From contig OX463820.1 of assembly GCA_949825045.1 (NCBI GenBank), positions 4,538,501-4,602,500 of the forward strand: a DNA stretch of 64,000 bases, given 5' to 3'. Shown here one piece after another: positions 39,601 to 49,663 of the stretch. Below the pieces are notes generated by a model, which had not been told where the DNA came from, did no database searches, and saw only the letters and a program-made list of their open reading frames with translations. Origin of the DNA: Argyresthia goedartella. Its lineage: Eukaryota > Arthropoda > Insecta > Lepidoptera > Argyresthiidae. Numbering within the stretch: the stretch's first letter is position 1; every line of letters starts with the position of its first letter. The translations under genes were made by a program, and so were the position numbers.

Positions 39601-42600
39601 CTGGGGGGGACCAACCGAAATGTTAACAATATTCGTTCGTTGCGGCCATGGGCTATTAGCCTTTCACGCAAAATGGAGCTTTGTGTAACTGGTCAAAAAG
39701 TGTTTAATCCACCCCATATGAGAAACGGCGTGACGCTATCTTTGTTTGCAGGTTTTATACCACCTGGCCTAATCACAAATACAAATCCTTTTATTCACAT
39801 CATTATTACAGGGTTACTCGTGGTCTCCACACTAGGTAGAACCAGTATCGCGGAGGCTAGACAATATATTTGTCTTTAGAGTTAACAGTGGGCGTTTGCT
39901 ACAATGAGGATAGGTATTTAAGAGAAATATTTATACAAAACAGAGAAATTGAACTTAACTAAACTTAAGTAAGGACCAACAAAAATAGCAATAGATCTTG
40001 AATGAATAAACATTTTACTGGCAATCTGTATAATGCAGGTATTCTAGATAATACCTAGGCAATGTATATAATACCTGGGGCGTTCAGGCAATGTATAAAA
40101 TATTATTAATATTAATGTCCAGTACATACTTTACCTAGGTAATATATACAATGCTTAGAGAATTATAGAATACCTACTTGGACACCGGAAATGTGTAAAA
40201 TAAATAAATTTTCCGCACATTATCAGGGCAGTAGCTTATGTGAGGGCTAGGCTAAGCCAAGCGAAGCGAAGCCAAGCCCCCTTTATCCTTCGTGTTAGGT
40301 TGAACATGTAAGAACAACAAAAAATACTTAGTTTTAAGCTGTGCATTTGGTATTATATATGTCGCAGTTGGTTGGTTAAATCAGACACTTAACTCTCTCT
40401 AGACCGTTAATGAAATACCGACGTTTAACCAAGTCATTAGCATTTTGATTTAAATAAAGCATCGTCGAAAACGTTTTAACAATCTGTCTTACCGAAAGCG
40501 CGTGTTTGAAAACAAGATGGCGTCACAACAGCTGATTTGCACAGCTTATATCAGGGCAAATCATTGCGGTAGCTTAGGTGAAGGGTAAAGGGGGTGAGCG
40601 AAGCGAAGCCACCTTTATCCTTCGTGTTAGGTTGAACATGTAAGAACAACAAAAAATACTTAAAACATAAAATTAAGTACACATAAAAAAAAATTAATTT
40701 CGTGTATAATTGTATTGTTGTAATGTTCTGTGCAATAAAGAATTGTGAAAAATAAAATATTGTATATGTCTTGTTGCCTAGGAACATTTCGACAACTCGT
40801 TAAACGTTTCGTTCACTCACTTGTCTGACGGAATTTTAGTGACTTGGTTAAACGTCGGTATTTAATGAACGATCTAAAGAGTTAGTTAAGTGTCTCATTT
40901 AACCAACTAACTACGACATATATAATACCTAGGCAAGTGTATAATAAATAATATTTCCTATTGCCTAGGGATTATATATAATTCAACATACATACCTATC
41001 TATATAGTAATGAGTAAATAATATCTATGTATGTGCCTCTATGTATGATCAAAGTTGTACATTTTATGGGTAGAAAGTAAGTAGAGTTTGAGACTGTAAT
41101 TGTATATATAGATAATATATTAGTAATAGTATGTGTAAACATGTAAATATATAAATAAGTAGAAAAAGTGCTTAGATGATTGACACAAAATACCATCCCT
41201 AAGAATGTAGTTTAATGGAGGTTTGGTGCTATGATAGTCATGTGTTAGAAGCCACTTCAGTATCTTAGCCTTTGCTTCCCAAGTTGTGGAAGTTTTAATT
41301 TCGTTGAGTCTACCAAGTGCATTGTATATGAAGAAGGCAAGGGGAACGAGAATTAGCTGAATCGTTGAGCGAACATGGTTCTGACGGCAGGTATCGGCAC
41401 ACGGTAGGAACTCCTTTTTAGCAGAGAATTGTAGCTGTCCAAGTTCAACGCTGTCCTACCTGTCGTGAAAAAGGGAGACCCTCATAATGCAAAGTTAACG
41501 CACCGACAGCACGCCGCATTCTCGTAGGAGAACAGATGTAGGGTAACGTAAGATCTTTCTCATCATTACATTCATCTCGAACATTTGTAATGACATAAAC
41601 AGATGGCTGGCTGGACTTGGTATACCGTTTGGTCATAATCAAGATACTGGACCTTTCCTATTGTATGAACAGATGTAGTGAATAATCCTTTCCTTTCGTA
41701 TTTTCTTGGAAATGTTCGTTTTTGTCTTACTACTTCACTCGCACTCAGTACCCATCGAGACAACGTAGGGAAAGGTCGCATTGCAAGAGGAAGTATCTAT
41801 ATAGAGTAGTTAATACCACAGAAATATTTTGTTGATATTTATGTTAGATTTTGTGATAAACTTCATGGACTCGTGTATTAATGCAGGCCACCTATATTTA
41901 TTTATTTTTGACTTTACATTTCACTCTTGTCTGTCATTTTTGTAAATAATAAACATTGATTTTATTCGATCCACATTAACAATTTATAACAGACATGCCG
42001 AAAGCACTAAGAAAAGGGAAACGTTTAGATCGGCAAGCCTGTGAAGTTATTTTCAATATTTATTTATATTTCTTAACTGAAAATGATAAATTCAAACATA
42101 CCAACTATACTGCTTACTTTTGTAAAGTCCAAAAACGAGTTTCGGAGGCCAGTGGAATTTCTCAACGAACAGTAAATAAAATATTGCAAAAAGAATACAT
42201 AAATCAATCCACCTCCAATAGTCCGAAGTCGGCAAAGTTGGGTAGACCAAATAAATTATTTTGTCTAGGTCTTGACGATTTTGACTACAACGTTATACGC
42301 CGATTAGTGAATAATTTCCATTTGATATACAAACAAGTACCTACAATTAAAGCCCTGAAGTCCAAGTTATCCGAAGCCATAAATTTTAAGGGATGTGATT
42401 TTACGCTAAGAAAAATTCTTAGAAAAATGGGATTTCGGTATAAAAAATTTGAAAACAACAGAAAATTACTTATCGAGAAAGATGATGTTCGTTTAAAAAG
42501 AGTAAAGTTTTTAGCCGCGATAAAAAAGTACAGATGGCAAGGGAGAGAGATTGTTTATATGGATGAAACATACATCCATACCTCACATTTGGCAGGTAAA

Positions 42601-45600
42601 AGCTGGGCTGACTCGTCAGAAAACGGAGTGAAACAGTTAATTTCTAAAGGACAACGTCTTATAATAGTGCACGCTGGTAGAAGAAAGGGGTTTATACCTG
42701 GGGCATTGTTAATGTATCAGTCTACTGATAAAACAGGTGACTATCACAACGCGATGAACAATGAAAACTATGAAAAATGGCTTCGTAATCAACTCATTCC
42801 AAACTTAGCTCCACATTCGGTACTAGTAGTAGATAATGCTGCATATCATAATAAGTACGTAGAAAAACCTCCTAATTCAAATACCAGGAAGCAACACATG
42901 ATTGATTGGCTATCCAAACATAACGTTCCGATTGATCCGTCATTAACAAAACTTGAAATATATGAAATTATTTGCAAGTACAAACAAGACTTTGTAGAAT
43001 ACTCTATAGATAAACTTATGCACGAATATGGACACAGCGTACTAAGATTGCCACCATATCATCCTGATTTCAATCCGATTGAAAACATATGGTCTCAAAT
43101 AAAGGGATATGTATCCAAAAGAAACATCAGTATGAATATGACTACTGTGAAACAATTGGTACAGGAAAAGGTTAATATGATTGGTTCCGATGTTTGGGCC
43201 AAAGTATGTGACCACGCCATCAAATGCGAAAACGAGTACCGAAAACACGAACCTGAGTTGGAAAATTATATGGCTAGTTTTGTAATCACCGTTCATGAAA
43301 ACTCTGACGATGATACACCAGAAAATAGTTCTGATTCTGACTGTGATATGGAAGTTGGAAGTATTGTTTCGCATCACACTCTCCACCCCGCTCCTCCTCC
43401 TCTTATCCCGCTGTCATAATCGAAGTCGTTCATCCAATCAGAAAATCATATTTATTTATATTAATTTCTCTGCTGGTTTGTTTTGTTTTATGTTGAGGTG
43501 TCTTTTTTGTTATGTCATAGTATTTTTAATTAATTACAAAAATGTATTGTTATAAAAATGGTCTGCAAAATCCTACTGTAGTTTTGACTTATAGTTAGAC
43601 TTTTGGGGTTCCAATCCTTATAGAATCATTAGATCATCCCAACCGGAATTTGGTTTTTATCAGTGCGTTTTATTGAAATAAAACGTCCTCAGTAACTAGT
43701 TATATTTTTGTTTACCTAACGAATTCTTTATATGATAGAATCGTGGTGGTTTTAACATCTCAGTGTAATATACGTCAAACGGGCAATTTGACATTTGACA
43801 TTGATAAATAAAGTATGCGATTTATTTGATACCTACACGTAATTTAATAATACAGTAATTCATAGACACATCGGCACCATTCGGGTGTTATCGTTGTTCC
43901 GAGTTTTGCCGATAGGAAAGGATTATTCACTACATCTGTAGTTATTTTTTCTATCCACCGCCACATAACAAAGACAAACAAGAAATATCTGCTAACAAAC
44001 CTGAGTAGTGTGATACAGCCTCGTGTACCCAATCCTGTCGTAGTCCACCTTGAACTGATACACGCCCCACACGTCAGGCACCTTGAACCTGCCCTCATAC
44101 ACGCCGTTGGGTTTCCGCTGGAGCGTGGTCCGGATGAACGGGTCGATGCGGACAAACTCCAGCTGCACGTCAGACGCCTCGAACGGCTCCCATTTGTTGT
44201 TCTTGAGCTCGTCAATGGCGATTTGGTAGATCTGTGAGGGGTGGAAAGTGCATAAGTGCAGTTTTACACTCACAGTTTATTTTAGTTACCTTGTTGGTAA
44301 AACACTATGGCAAGACATTACTCTGACAATCTATCCATGTTAAACTGTTAAATTGTGGACTGACACACGAAATAACAGGGCGACCACCTATGTGGCGCAG
44401 CGGTTGTGGTTCTGCCTACCATGCGAGAGGTCCCAGGTTCGATCCCCGGTTGGGGGTAAAAAAAAAGAAAAACCCCAGGTCTTGGATGTTTCTATGTGGG
44501 TGACGTCACTGTTTCTGGTTCCCACGACACAGGGTATCCTAGTGTGGGGCCAAGAAGCAATGTATGTATGAGCCTTTATGTAAATGTTTATGTTATGTTT
44601 ATGAAGTGGTGGTTCTGGGTAGGTGAAGGCTAAAGGTATCAGCGAAGCCAAACCCCTTCATCCTTCGTGTAGGGTACCTACGTAGCGAGTACCGAGTTGT
44701 ATTGTTGTAATGTAGGTATGGACTGATATACTATGCAAACGAGTGCCCAAAAGTAGCACAATTATTGACATGTAAGAACAAAAGAAATAATGTTTTATGT
44801 CGGAGTCGTGTTTTGTCGAAGTAATGTCCTGACGGAGTAGTGTCATGCCTTACCCCTTTTGGACTTTCCCCACATCCGAAATACAAATTTCGGCATGAAC
44901 ACGACGACCCGAATGGCCGAGTCGGCAGTGACCCTGCCTACGAGGCCAAGGGTCCCGGGTTCGAGTCCCGGTGGGGGCAAATATTTGTTTGGTGAGAAAG
45001 TATGTTTATACCCTAGTCATGGTTGTTTATGTATCTAAGTATAATATTTATCTATATAATTATGTGTATCGTTGTCTAGTACCCAAGATACAGGGAATCC
45101 TAGTTTGGGGCTAGATCAATGTGTGTAAATAGTGTCCATGGTATGGTATGGTATAAAACACTGAACAACATATTGGCTGATGAGGTACACATACCACGTG
45201 TTCAGTGATGGTGTAGGTGTCGGTGGAGTTGACGTCGCCGGCGCGGCGGTGCAGCACAGAGCGCACGCGCAGCCGCCCGCGCAGCCCGAAAGCCCAAGCG
45301 CTGAGACTCTCTGCCAGCGCTGCGTTGCCGGACGACGGAGACTTCACCTTGTCGCCCTGGGTACATAACACCGTATATTTGTTCGTCCTTATGAAGCATT
45401 TTTTCCATATGCCTCCTGGCAAAGGCCTAGTACAGATGTAGTGAATAATCCTTTCCTATCGGCAAAACTCGGAACAACGATAACACCCGAATGGTGCCGA
45501 TGTGTCTATGAATTACTGTGTTATTAAATAACGGGTAGGTATCAAATAAATCGCATACTTTATTTATCAATGTCAAATTGCCCGTTTGAGTAGTAAGACA

Positions 45601-48600
45601 AAAACGAACATTTCCGAGAAAATACGAAAGGAAAGGATTATTCACTACATCTGTAACGATTTTCATTGCTATAATAATCGAAATTCAAATATTAACATGT
45701 TTAAAAAACGTAATTTTTTGCCCTTTATAAATTGTAAGAATAGCTCCCTAAGACGCTGAATCTACCAGCTAATTTATCTATGTGGGGTTCCCACTGCAAT
45801 TTGTATCAATGGGAATTCCAAAAAACGTTGTATCATTTAAAAATTCTAATGTGTTGTCAAACACTAAACAGCTTGCCTGAAATGATATTTGGAAGTGAGA
45901 ATTTGATGCACTTGATTTTACCAGCGTTTAACAAAAAAATATTTACTGTGAACCAATTCAAGGTTAATAAAGACAATCATCATCAAAATCTTCTTTTTGT
46001 CTATTTTGAAGACCAGTTAAGTATAATCAGTAAACAACATTATATCAGTCAATCCCTTCACCATAAAAGGCAAAATGTTAATCTATACCAAGAATAAGAA
46101 AGGGTTAAATATGGAACCTTGTAGAACACCAATTTATCACCCGATCTATTAGATTTAAAACCGTTGATTTATTCCCTATATGAATAAATATGAGCTTAAC
46201 ACTTTATTTTTGTGACTGTAATGGTATAATTTAATTTCATTGGTAGCATATCATGATCAACACAATCAAATGCCTTCGACAGAATGCAAAGAACGCCGCT
46301 GTGTGGCCTCCCATGCAGAGAAAAAGTGAGTTGTAAGGGTAATGCCTGCATCCCTAGCTGATTTATTTTGTTTTCAACACATATCTTTCTATTGTTTGCA
46401 AATCTTCTCAATTTTAGACTCCAGAAAACAACAATAAGAATTAGCACATGAAAGGAGCCTCAGGATAAATGGACTATAATATTGTATTGTATTGGCTCTA
46501 TCTGTCTTATGGATAATTAAGCTGAAAGTAAGGATTAATCTTTTTAATGTCCATTTATCCCACAAATTATATACATTTGATAGTTAATAGTGAATCTGTT
46601 TTATTGGCAGTTTCTGACTCAATAAGGAAGGAAAATATTAGCTGTGCAGTGCTACTTACATGAACCTTAGCCACAGAGGAGTCGAAGGCCTCATCAGAGA
46701 AGAAGAACAGGGAACCACTGAATATGATGCGAGCGTTGTTCCTCGCCTGTAGAGCCGCAATAAGGACCGTCTTACGACCCACGGCATGGGGGTACTCTTT
46801 CACCTGATAACAGTCAAAATAAAGATTATCTTAATTACCTGTTAGGTTATTAAAAGATCTAGACTGGTTTTGGCACTGATTTTGGCAACGGTTAGGAATG
46901 CTAATCATACACCTGGGTCAGCCAACTGTAATAAGATCTGAACTGTAATAAAATAAGTTTTTCATAAAAACATCCATGGCTAGCTAGAAAGACGGCAGTT
47001 CCAGATGCTTTTGCTGTTTTTATTTTGCTTCATTAGTGGATTTATAGATGTTTTCAAAATACCTGAACAGTTGGAAATAATTGGTTTTCAAGTTATAATT
47101 TTTATTAATAGCCATTTCAAGCATTCGGGAATGTGGGAGTATTAGGGTGGGGAAAACGAACGTTAACGTTAGATGTCGTTCAACGTATTGACCTTGAACT
47201 TTCGCGTATATTTCGCAGAAAATTTCTAGGCCAAGGTCAATGAACTGTGAACAACATCAAGCGTCAAAAAACGGCAATACTGAGAATTTTCTGCGAAATA
47301 TGTACGCAAAGTCAAGGTCAAAGATCTCGAGGTCAATGAACTTAGCACGACATTCAACGTAATAAATCGCAAAACTGAGAATTTTCTGCGAAATATACAC
47401 AAAAGGTTGAGTTCAAGGGAAAGGTCAATGGCCAGGACGACGTCAATATACTTTGAACGATATCTAATGTTAAAAAAATGGGAAATTCGTCGTTTCCCCA
47501 CCCTAATACTCCCACATCTACACGGTCCCGAATGCTTGAAATAGCAATTAAAAAAAAACTCGAAAACTAAATATTTCCAACGGTTCTTATATTTTGAGAT
47601 CATATATAAAACTACTAATAAAGCATAGAATAAATCAGCTAAAGCATCTGAATTGGCCATCGTTTTAAAGCCCTTCCACATCCATTGCCTGGCCAGTGAC
47701 TTGAATCAATACTTGGATGTGATTACCAACTGTTTTGCTAGTAGAGAGCATAGAGCCACTCAATGTAAAACTAAGATAAAGTTGTGCATTTATTAAAAAA
47801 TAAATAAATAACTGCATTTCAAATGCAATCCAAACAAGCAACACCACGGTATGAAAAAAATTACTACAGGGGATATGCACAATGACCAATGTGTTTTCTA
47901 TCTGACTCGATGAAGTCTCTCATCGTCAATTTGATAATTCCTCCAATTCCTCTAGATAAAACTGCCATCATTAACTGCCATGAAATAAAATAAAAACTTA
48001 ACTGTACAAAGATTGAAGGAAGCAAGCATCTCATTGGACCATCACACTTGTTGTTCCAATGGTTGATATGTCCCATCATTCAAGGCACAGAGAATGTAAT
48101 CTCAACAACATTGCTCAAGTGTGCCACATGCTGGTTCTAAACCTCAAGGAATGAAATGAATGAAGCAACAAACCTGACTCTTAGGATTATAGCTGTAGGC
48201 GGTGCTGTCAGCAGTTAGAATCGGCATCACCAGACTGTTATCCTTGTCCAAGATGAGACCAGCACCCTCATAAAGGATAGACTTGGTGTTCTGAGTACCA
48301 GTGATGGTTGGTGCATTGATCAGGTTCTTGGGAGACACCACAATCCTGGTATGGTCACCATCGTCTGAGGCATCATAGTTGAAGTGGTCAATGACTGCTG
48401 CACTCTCTTCATCCATCTGTAAATTGGAGGATTGGGGTGGATGGATAAATGGATGGAAATAACAGTTTACAGACAGATTATAAAATCTAAGTCTGTATAA
48501 ATAAGGTATAGATAATTTCAGGGGTTAAAACAATCTGCAGAAAACTGGGATCAATGCAACTCTCTTTGATAAAGAGAGCCTGCCTAAAACTAGCACATCT

Positions 48601-49207
48601 TTAAGTATCTGTACCTGTTTTATGTTGTACAATAAAGAAATTGATGACATGTGATTACATTGAAATAGGGGAAGAAATAAAGAAAATTAGCAGGCAGGGG
48701 TTTATATACCTCAAAGCCACACTCAGAAGCAATTTCCCTGTAGACATCGCCAGCAGCAGCATTTCCCGCCATGAGCAGGTTCCCGCCATCGTCGATGAAC
48801 CGTGTCAGTGCGTCCGTGTCCACCAGCCCACCGAATTCCACCACGGATGGAGCGAAAATGATCAAGTTCTTGTACAAATACTCGCCATACTTGGATAGGA
48901 CTAGGTTGGTATCGTCAGCGAGCTTGTATGTTAACTGGAAGCCGCGTTCTGGAAGTAAGATCAGTATCAGGTAATAATTAGGTATGGAAATGTTTCCAGT
49001 ATATATAACGTTCGATTTGATACAGAATTCGTTATGAAACGAGGTGCCGGCTTCAAGTGGTCCGGCAATCTTACCTTGAAGAGACTTGAAGAATTGTGAG
49101 TGTGTTTCCCTAATGTTAAGATTATCTAGAAGAACAAGAGTGTCCTGCTGATCTGCTACTGCTATATAAAAGCATGAAATTAGCCCTAAAATCACAGAAA
49201 ACTTCAT
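39442..49207 (-). CDS. DDOST: Oligosaccharyltransferase 48-kDa subunit (DDOST/Ost48), 7 exons, complete
   Basis: Exons in transcript order are 49207-49075, 48948-48710, 48416-48174, 46803-46660, 45356-45195, 44231-44001 and 39600-39442. They sum to 1311 nt, 436 residues plus TAG, with all phases consistent. Features seen: a signal peptide ([20 protein letters not shown]), the opening [85 protein letters not shown] and [19 protein letters not shown]-terminal membrane helix is followed by a tail ending KTKSE, a dilysine-type ER retrieval signal as in other DDOSTs. Known role: an essential non-catalytic subunit of the ER oligosaccharyltransferase that N-glycosylates nascent proteins. The length is close to fly and human homologues. 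The introns carry several transposons, but every splice site is intact. Confidence 0.97.
40232..40980. mobile_element. Composite foldback element in DDOST intron 6
   Basis: Outer arms at about 40355-40440 and 40840-40935 are imperfect reverse complements (TATATATGTCGCAGTTGGTT... TACCGACGTTTAACCAAGTC). A 100-bp direct repeat (GAGCGAAGCGAAGCC... CCTTCGTGTTAGGTTGAACA) lies just outside at 40232-40330 and inside at 40558-40662. AATACCTAGGCAA blocks flank the complex. Confidence 0.6.
41670..43938 (+). mobile_element. DD82E (Sailor-type) IS630-Tc1-mariner transposon, 2269 bp, apparently intact
   Basis: Perfect 25-bp terminal inverted repeats at 41670-41694 and 43914-43938 begin CAGATGTAGTGAAT. The right end is followed by TA at 43939-43940, the expected target dinucleotide. 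The left flank reads AA, so one copy of the duplication has probably mutated. The element carries one long open frame (41995-43419) on the plus strand, opposite to DDOST. Equal-length TIRs, an unbroken transposase frame and a related deletion derivative at 45433-45653 suggest fairly recent activity. Confidence 0.88.
41995..43419 (+). CDS. DD82E transposase, 474 residues, intact frame
   Basis: Cut-and-paste transposase of the IS630-Tc1-mariner superfamily. An N-terminal helix-turn-helix region is seen (about residues 12-65, [16 protein letters not shown]). An AT-hook-like GRP follows near residue 82, and a second HTH near 95-150 ([30 protein letters not shown]). The catalytic core has D190 in [10 protein letters not shown]280 in VVDNAAYHN and E363 in [11 protein letters not shown]. 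The 82 residues between the last two are far more than the 34 of Tc1. From memory, this DD82E spacing defines the Sailor group; the name should be checked. An acidic Ser/Asp C-terminus follows. Codon use is AT-rich, unlike the host exons. Start at ATG 41995, stop TAA at 43417-43419. Confidence 0.9.
   Translation: MPKALRKGKRLDRQACEVIFNIYLYFLTENDKFKHTNYTAYFCKVQKRVSEASGISQRTVNKILQKEYINQSTSNSPKSAKLGRPNKLFCLGLDDFDYNVIRRLVNNFHLIYKQVPTIKALKSKLSEAINFKGCDFTLRKILRKMGFRYKKFENNRKLLIEKDDVRLKRVKFLAAIKKYRWQGREIVYMDETYIHTSHLAGKSWADSSENGVKQLISKGQRLIIVHAGRRKGFIPGALLMYQSTDKTGDYHNAMNNENYEKWLRNQLIPNLAPHSVLVVDNAAYHNKYVEKPPNSNTRKQHMIDWLSKHNVPIDPSLTKLEIYEIICKYKQDFVEYSIDKLMHEYGHSVLRLPPYHPDFNPIENIWSQIKGYVSKRNISMNMTTVKQLVQEKVNMIGSDVWAKVCDHAIKCENEYRKHEPELENYMASFVITVHENSDDDTPENSSDSDCDMEVGSIVSHHTLHPAPPPLIPLS
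44001..44231 (-). CDS. DDOST: DDOST exon 6
   Basis: [40 protein letters not shown], then [20 protein letters not shown]. Acceptor CCTCACAG and donor GTTTGT, phase 0 at both ends. Confidence 0.97.
44389..44606 (+). mobile_element. SINE family A, full-length copy
   Basis: tRNA-like head with A-box ATGTGGCGCAGCGGTTGTGG and B-box AGGTTCGATCCCC, an A-rich spacer, the body CCCAGGTCTTGGATGTTTCT, ACGTCACTGTTTCTGGTTCC, and the tail ACAGGGTATCCTAGTGTGGG, ending in TTATGTTATG. Best reference copy of the family in the window. Confidence 0.9.
44905..45155 (+). mobile_element. SINE family B, full-length copy with (TATGG)n tail
   Basis: Head CGAATGGCCGAGTCGGCAGT with B-box GGGTTCGAGTCCC, then GGTGGGGGCAAATATTTGTT. 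The 3' tail ATACAGGGAATCCTAGTTTG is followed by TATGG repeats ending at 45155. The 3' tail resembles that of family A. Confidence 0.88.
45195..45356 (-). CDS. DDOST: DDOST exon 5
   Basis: [56 protein letters not shown]-rich. Acceptor GTACCCAG and donor GTATGT, phase 0 at both ends. Confidence 0.96.
45433..45653 (-). mobile_element. 221-bp MITE derived from the DD82E transposon by internal deletion
   Basis: Ends are the same 25-bp inverted repeats (45433-45457 and 45629-45653), flanked by TA on both sides (45431-45432, 45654-45655). The left 155 bases match the reverse complement of the right end of the full element (about 43783-43938). The right 65 bases match the reverse complement of its left end (41670-41733). 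It is therefore in the opposite orientation, with one deletion junction near 45589. Confidence 0.9.
45780..46320 (-). mobile_element. Decayed Jockey/CR1-type reverse-transcriptase fragment
   Basis: The minus strand contains [17 protein letters not shown] (46250s), [15 protein letters not shown] (about 46090-46135), then LFTDYT, an F-A-D-D-like position that is no longer canonical, and [12 protein letters not shown] matching the VFLGI region. Several frameshifts. Confidence 0.7.
46660..46803 (-). CDS. DDOST: DDOST exon 4
   Basis: [48 protein letters not shown]. Donor GTAAGT, phase 0 at both ends. Confidence 0.97.
46804..48173. other. DDOST intron 3 (1.4 kb)
   Basis: Contains a 550-bp MITE at 47053-47600. 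Nothing else is recognised. Confidence 0.75.
47053..47600. mobile_element. MITE with long inverted ends
   Basis: The ends TTTCAAGCATTCGGGA...GGGAGTATTAGGGTGGGGAA at 47112-47157 reappear inverted at 47490-47550, and weaker similarity continues outward on both sides. Inside, GAGAATTTTCTGCGAAATAT occurs twice directly (about 47280 and 47377) and once inverted (about 47205). No transposase. Confidence 0.75.
48174..48416 (-). CDS. DDOST: DDOST exon 3
   Basis: Acceptor ATTTACAG. Encodes [20 protein letters not shown] through [15 protein letters not shown]. Donor GTTTGT, phase 0 at both ends. Confidence 0.97.
48710..48948 (-). CDS. DDOST: DDOST exon 2
   Basis: Acceptor CTTCCAG, then [20 protein letters not shown], the [20 protein letters not shown] region and SECGFE. 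Donor GTATAT, phase 0. This part contains the GATase1-like fold start of the family. Confidence 0.97.
49075..49207 (-). CDS. DDOST: DDOST exon 1
   Basis: Start ATG at 49207, signal peptide, then [20 protein letters not shown] and FKSLQ. Donor GTAAGA, leaving in phase 1. Confidence 0.97.
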
Positions 49208-49599
49208 TTTTATTCTTCAAAATATTTCAGCAAAATTTTCTTGACGCGTTTCTATGACTATTTCTGACGTGTCTTGACCATAGACAAAATAAATTCATAC
49301 ATTGTTCTCTTTTTGACTATGGACAGAAGGCCAGGATTGACATAAACTGCAATCGAATCGGTAACTAAACAAACTTTTAATGCCATCACTAGCATTTATG
49401 TAATGTTGACTAACCTGTTTTTTTGACATTTCTGTGATACGTTCATTTCGTTCATTCATTCGGGGGAGAACTTGTTATTTTTTGCTATTTTTGTATCAAA
49501 CTCGATTTGTGCAAAGTTCTTGAAAATGAAGCAATTAATTTAGTGCACAAACTTCTAGTGATTCCACTGTCCTGCCTGTCTTCCATTATAATAGCCAAT
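49208..49599. promoter_or_regulatory. Shared DDOST/Git bidirectional promoter region
   Basis: Only 392 bp separate the divergent start codons of DDOST (49207, minus) and Git (49600, plus). The interval contains both 5'UTRs and no repeat. There is no clear TATA box on either side. Confidence 0.7.
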
Positions 49600-49663
49600 A
49601 TGATGATTTCTCGGTCCAAACACCGTTCATCGGTCGAAGTGTGTGCTGATTGTGGAGCATCAG
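49600..49663 (+). CDS. Git: Git exon 1 (start, first zinc cysteines)
   Basis: MMISRSKHRSSVEVCADCGA plus S, donor GTCAAA, phase 1. A second ATG follows directly at 49603, so translation could begin at either. Confidence 0.93.

Larger units (their letters stand above)
39601..44000. other. DDOST intron 6 (4.4 kb), enlarged by transposons
   Basis: Holds a degenerate tandem region with CCTAGG palindromes (40020-40200), a composite foldback (40232-40980) and the DD82E element (41670-43938). No host exon is seen. Confidence 0.75.
44232..45194. other. DDOST intron 5 (963 bp)
   Basis: Mostly two SINEs (family A then family B) and a short piece of the 31380-type repeat (44612-44690). Confidence 0.8.
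45357..46659. other. DDOST intron 4 (1.3 kb)
   Basis: Holds the DD82E-derived MITE (45433-45653) and a decayed Jockey/CR1 fragment (45780-46320). The remainder is plain intron. Confidence 0.8.

Noticed and set aside
41995..43419. Long intact frame as a possible host gene nested in DDOST
   Set aside because: TIRs, TA flank and a DDE core show it is a transposase within its own element.
44905..44980. tRNA gene candidate (leucine/serine-like head with GGGTTCGAGTCCC)
   Set aside because: The same head is attached to a conserved non-tRNA body and tail in three places, so it is the head of a SINE. I could not draw a proper anticodon arm.
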